Source: Tupaia tana (taxonomy: Eukaryota; Chordata; Mammalia; Scandentia; Tupaiidae). Taken from it: a stretch of DNA of 64,000 bases. Numbering within the stretch: the first letter of the stretch is position 1; every line of letters begins with the position of its first letter. Shown here piece by piece: positions 62,282-64,000 of this stretch. The notes under the pieces were generated by a model. The model worked only from the letters and a program-made list of their open reading frames with translations, did not search any database and had not been told where the DNA came from. Location: NCBI GenBank assembly GCA_026018925.1, contig JAKSZU010000003.1:187181639-187245638 (forward strand), read 5' to 3'. The position numbers were made by a program, and so were the translations under genes.

Positions 62282-62481
62282 TAGGGATCAGTAGGTGGTA
62301 CGGTGGTTAACGCGATGGACACTCTCACATGGCCAATAGTTTGAGTCCCGGACTGGCAGGTGGCTTTATCACTTTCTCTCTCTCTGGACAAATAATAATA
62401 AAAATAAGAATGAATAAATACAATTAAATAAATAATAATAATTATTTTTTAAAATCTTTCTTTTAAAAAGAAAAGAAAGAA
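62282..62481 (+). mobile_element. S-type SINE, second unit of the L-S heterodimer
   Basis: GGGATCAGTAGGTGGTACGG, GTTTGAGTCC, TCTCTGGACAAATAATAATA, A/T-rich tail. The closing TSD AGAATTCCAATATAGTG is at 62482-62498. Confidence 0.93.
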
Positions 62482-62716
62482 AGAATTCCAATATAGTGAC
62501 AGGAGAACATTAAACCAAATTTAGGTCCCATTAGGCTCAAGGCTTTGTGTAACTGCACAGGTCACATACTTGTGAAGCCAGCCCTGCAGAGGGGTTATGT
62601 GAGAACAGTATGAGAGAGGCTAGATGTAGGAAAATCTGAGGCAGAGCAGTAGCAGCAACTGCTCTCTCACGTTAACCCCTAATCACATATCTTAAAGACA
62701 GGGACTTTACCTTTTT

Positions 62717-62986
62717 AATTTTTTTTCTTCTTTTTTCGGAGAGGTTTTTGCTATAGGGTGTGTGCGCTCTCCAGAAAGACACAGAGAAAAAGAGAGACAG
62801 AAAGCGAGAAATCACCCCCCAGGGAGGATGGCCACGCTGCAATCCACTCTCCTCCATTCCCCTCTCAGGATCCTGGGCATGCACGCACAAGCACCCGGCA
62901 TGAGTTTAAGCCACTGGGTCCGGGACGCGAACCGTGGTAGACTACATGGGAGTCCAGAAACATAGCCATTATGCTAACTGCTGGTC
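62717..62986 (-). mobile_element. L-type SINE, one of two at one site
   Basis: TTTTCGGAGAGGTTTTTGCT, good body, end CTAACTGCTGGTC. TSD ACTTTACCTTTTT at 62704-62716 and 62987-62999, with ACTTTACTTTT again at 63252-63262. Confidence 0.95.
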
Positions 62987-62999
62987 ACTTTACCTTTTT

Positions 63000-63246
63000 T
63001 TTTTAGAGAGAGATTTTTGCTATAGGGTGCATGTGCTTGTCAAAGAGACAGAGAGAGACAGAAAGTGAGAAATCATATCCCAGGAGGGATAGTCATGCTG
63101 CAATCCCTTCTTCTCCATTCTCCTCTGGGGATTTTGGGTACACACACACGTGCTTGCCGTATTTTAAGCCACTGGCTCTGGGACTCGAACTGTGGTCAAC
63201 TATGTGGGAGTCTAGCGATGTAACCCTTATACCATCTGCTGGTCCC
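63000..63246 (-). mobile_element. L-type SINE, the other at the same site
   Basis: TTTAGAGAGAGATTTTTGCT, diverged body, end CATCTGCTGGTCCC. It lies between the second and third copies of the ACTTTAC word. Confidence 0.92.
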
Positions 63247-63262
63247 CAGGTACTTTACTTTT

Positions 63263-64000
63263 GCAGGAGAGAAAAAGTAGTATCTTTTCCTCACCCATCA
63301 CAAGGCTTATGAGATATTAAGGCTTTACAACAAAAAACAGATTAATAAGAGAAAATCATAGCAAATTTATTTAACCAAAGCTTTATATGATGTGTGAGAC
63401 TTCAGAAATGAAGACCCAAAGATCCAGGGAAAACTATATTTATATGCTTAGGGTGAAGAATGGATAGTCATGCAGAAGTATATTTGGACAAATGGATATG
63501 ATTGAATGGCAGTATACTGGGGGAATTTAGCAAAGCCTGTTTGTTCAAGTATCTTCTTTGTATCTTCATTCAGTTCCTTTGTATAAATTGGAGTGAGGAG
63601 GATAGGGAAAGGGAAAATGAATGAATGAATAGGAATAGGAACTTAGATATAAAAGCATGTTTTAAATAACACATAAGACACCCCCCCCCCCCAGTGGCAC
63701 ACAAGTGACCTTAATTCACTGGCAGGTGGTAAGTTGGGGCTTGCTGTGAAACCATGCTCCTGCAGGCGAGACTCATAAAGAAAACCATACAAATTCATGG
63801 TAACAGGTTTCTCTCTCCATCACCCTGGAGTCTGGGAGGAATCATTCTCCCCCACCTCCCACCTGTACCATTCCTTTAAGACAAGCTGAGTTAAGCATAG
63901 GTCTATAAATAGGAAAGCAGCATGGAACTAGGCTCCTCTCAGTTATCCATCGGTCTAATACTCATGTTGTGCTATCTAGGACCCTAGCATGGTATTCTTT
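63263..64000. other. Final 0.7 kb, nothing firmly recognised
   Basis: A poly-C run at 63,681-63,694. GAAATGAAGACCCAAAGATCC with TATATTTATATGCTTAGGG suggests an old dispersed repeat that I cannot name. Confidence 0.4.

Noticed and set aside
1-64000. CRISPR array, bacterial operon or phage content
   Set aside because: No direct-repeat and spacer pattern and no prokaryotic genes. SINEs, LINEs, MIR and a processed pseudogene point to a mammal.

Overview
The window looks like a mammalian chromosome segment with no intact protein-coding gene. It has two very different parts. Positions 1 to about 10,843 are a GC-rich, CpG-rich macrosatellite (large tandem repeat). The remaining 53 kb are AT-richer intergenic DNA densely packed with tRNA-derived SINEs, plus ancient LINE and MIR fragments, one LINE-1 ORF1 relic and one processed pseudogene.

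The SINEs have a tRNA-like head with RNA polymerase III A and B boxes. They come in a long form (L, about 250-290 bp, 3' end GCCCTATAGCAAAAACCTCTCC plus A-tail), a short form (S, about 150-190 bp, 3' end CTCTGGTCAAATTAAAATAAATAAA) and an intermediate form (M). I do not recognise them as primate Alu, rodent B1/B2/ID, carnivore, lagomorph, horse, shrew, hedgehog or bat SINEs. A tRNA SINE family that also forms dimers fits colugos (Dermoptera) best from what I remember, but that is inference (about even odds).

The macrosatellite is a two-monomer higher-order repeat: monomer A (about 4.0 kb) and monomer B (about 3.6 kb) alternate with a 7.6 kb period. The window shows A1 (1-4000), B (4001-7607) and a partial A2 (7608-10843). 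A1 and A2 are nearly identical; A and B are clearly diverged. The best preserved A/B block (3791-3935 and 7392-7536) ends in a strong CTCF-type motif in both monomers. This resembles the architecture, not demonstrably the sequence, of the CTCF-binding macrosatellite DXZ4 on the X chromosome. The array ends in a decayed edge and then a SINE.

From 10.8 to 64 kb I list about 70 SINE units, many with target-site duplications (TSDs). They include nested insertions, fused dimers inside one TSD, and four places where two elements landed in the same target and left three TSD copies. A half-LINE-1-like element with a broken ORF1 lies at 29.36-31.08 kb (minus strand). A 3'-end NOP56 processed pseudogene sits inside a SINE tail at 36.0-36.28 kb with its own 14-bp TSD. 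L2 and MIR relics occur throughout. Two diverged copies of an unidentified 150-bp sequence lie at about 35.0 and 37.4 kb. No true tRNA, rRNA, snRNA or CRISPR was found. Open reading frames in the GC-rich array look like by-products of composition.
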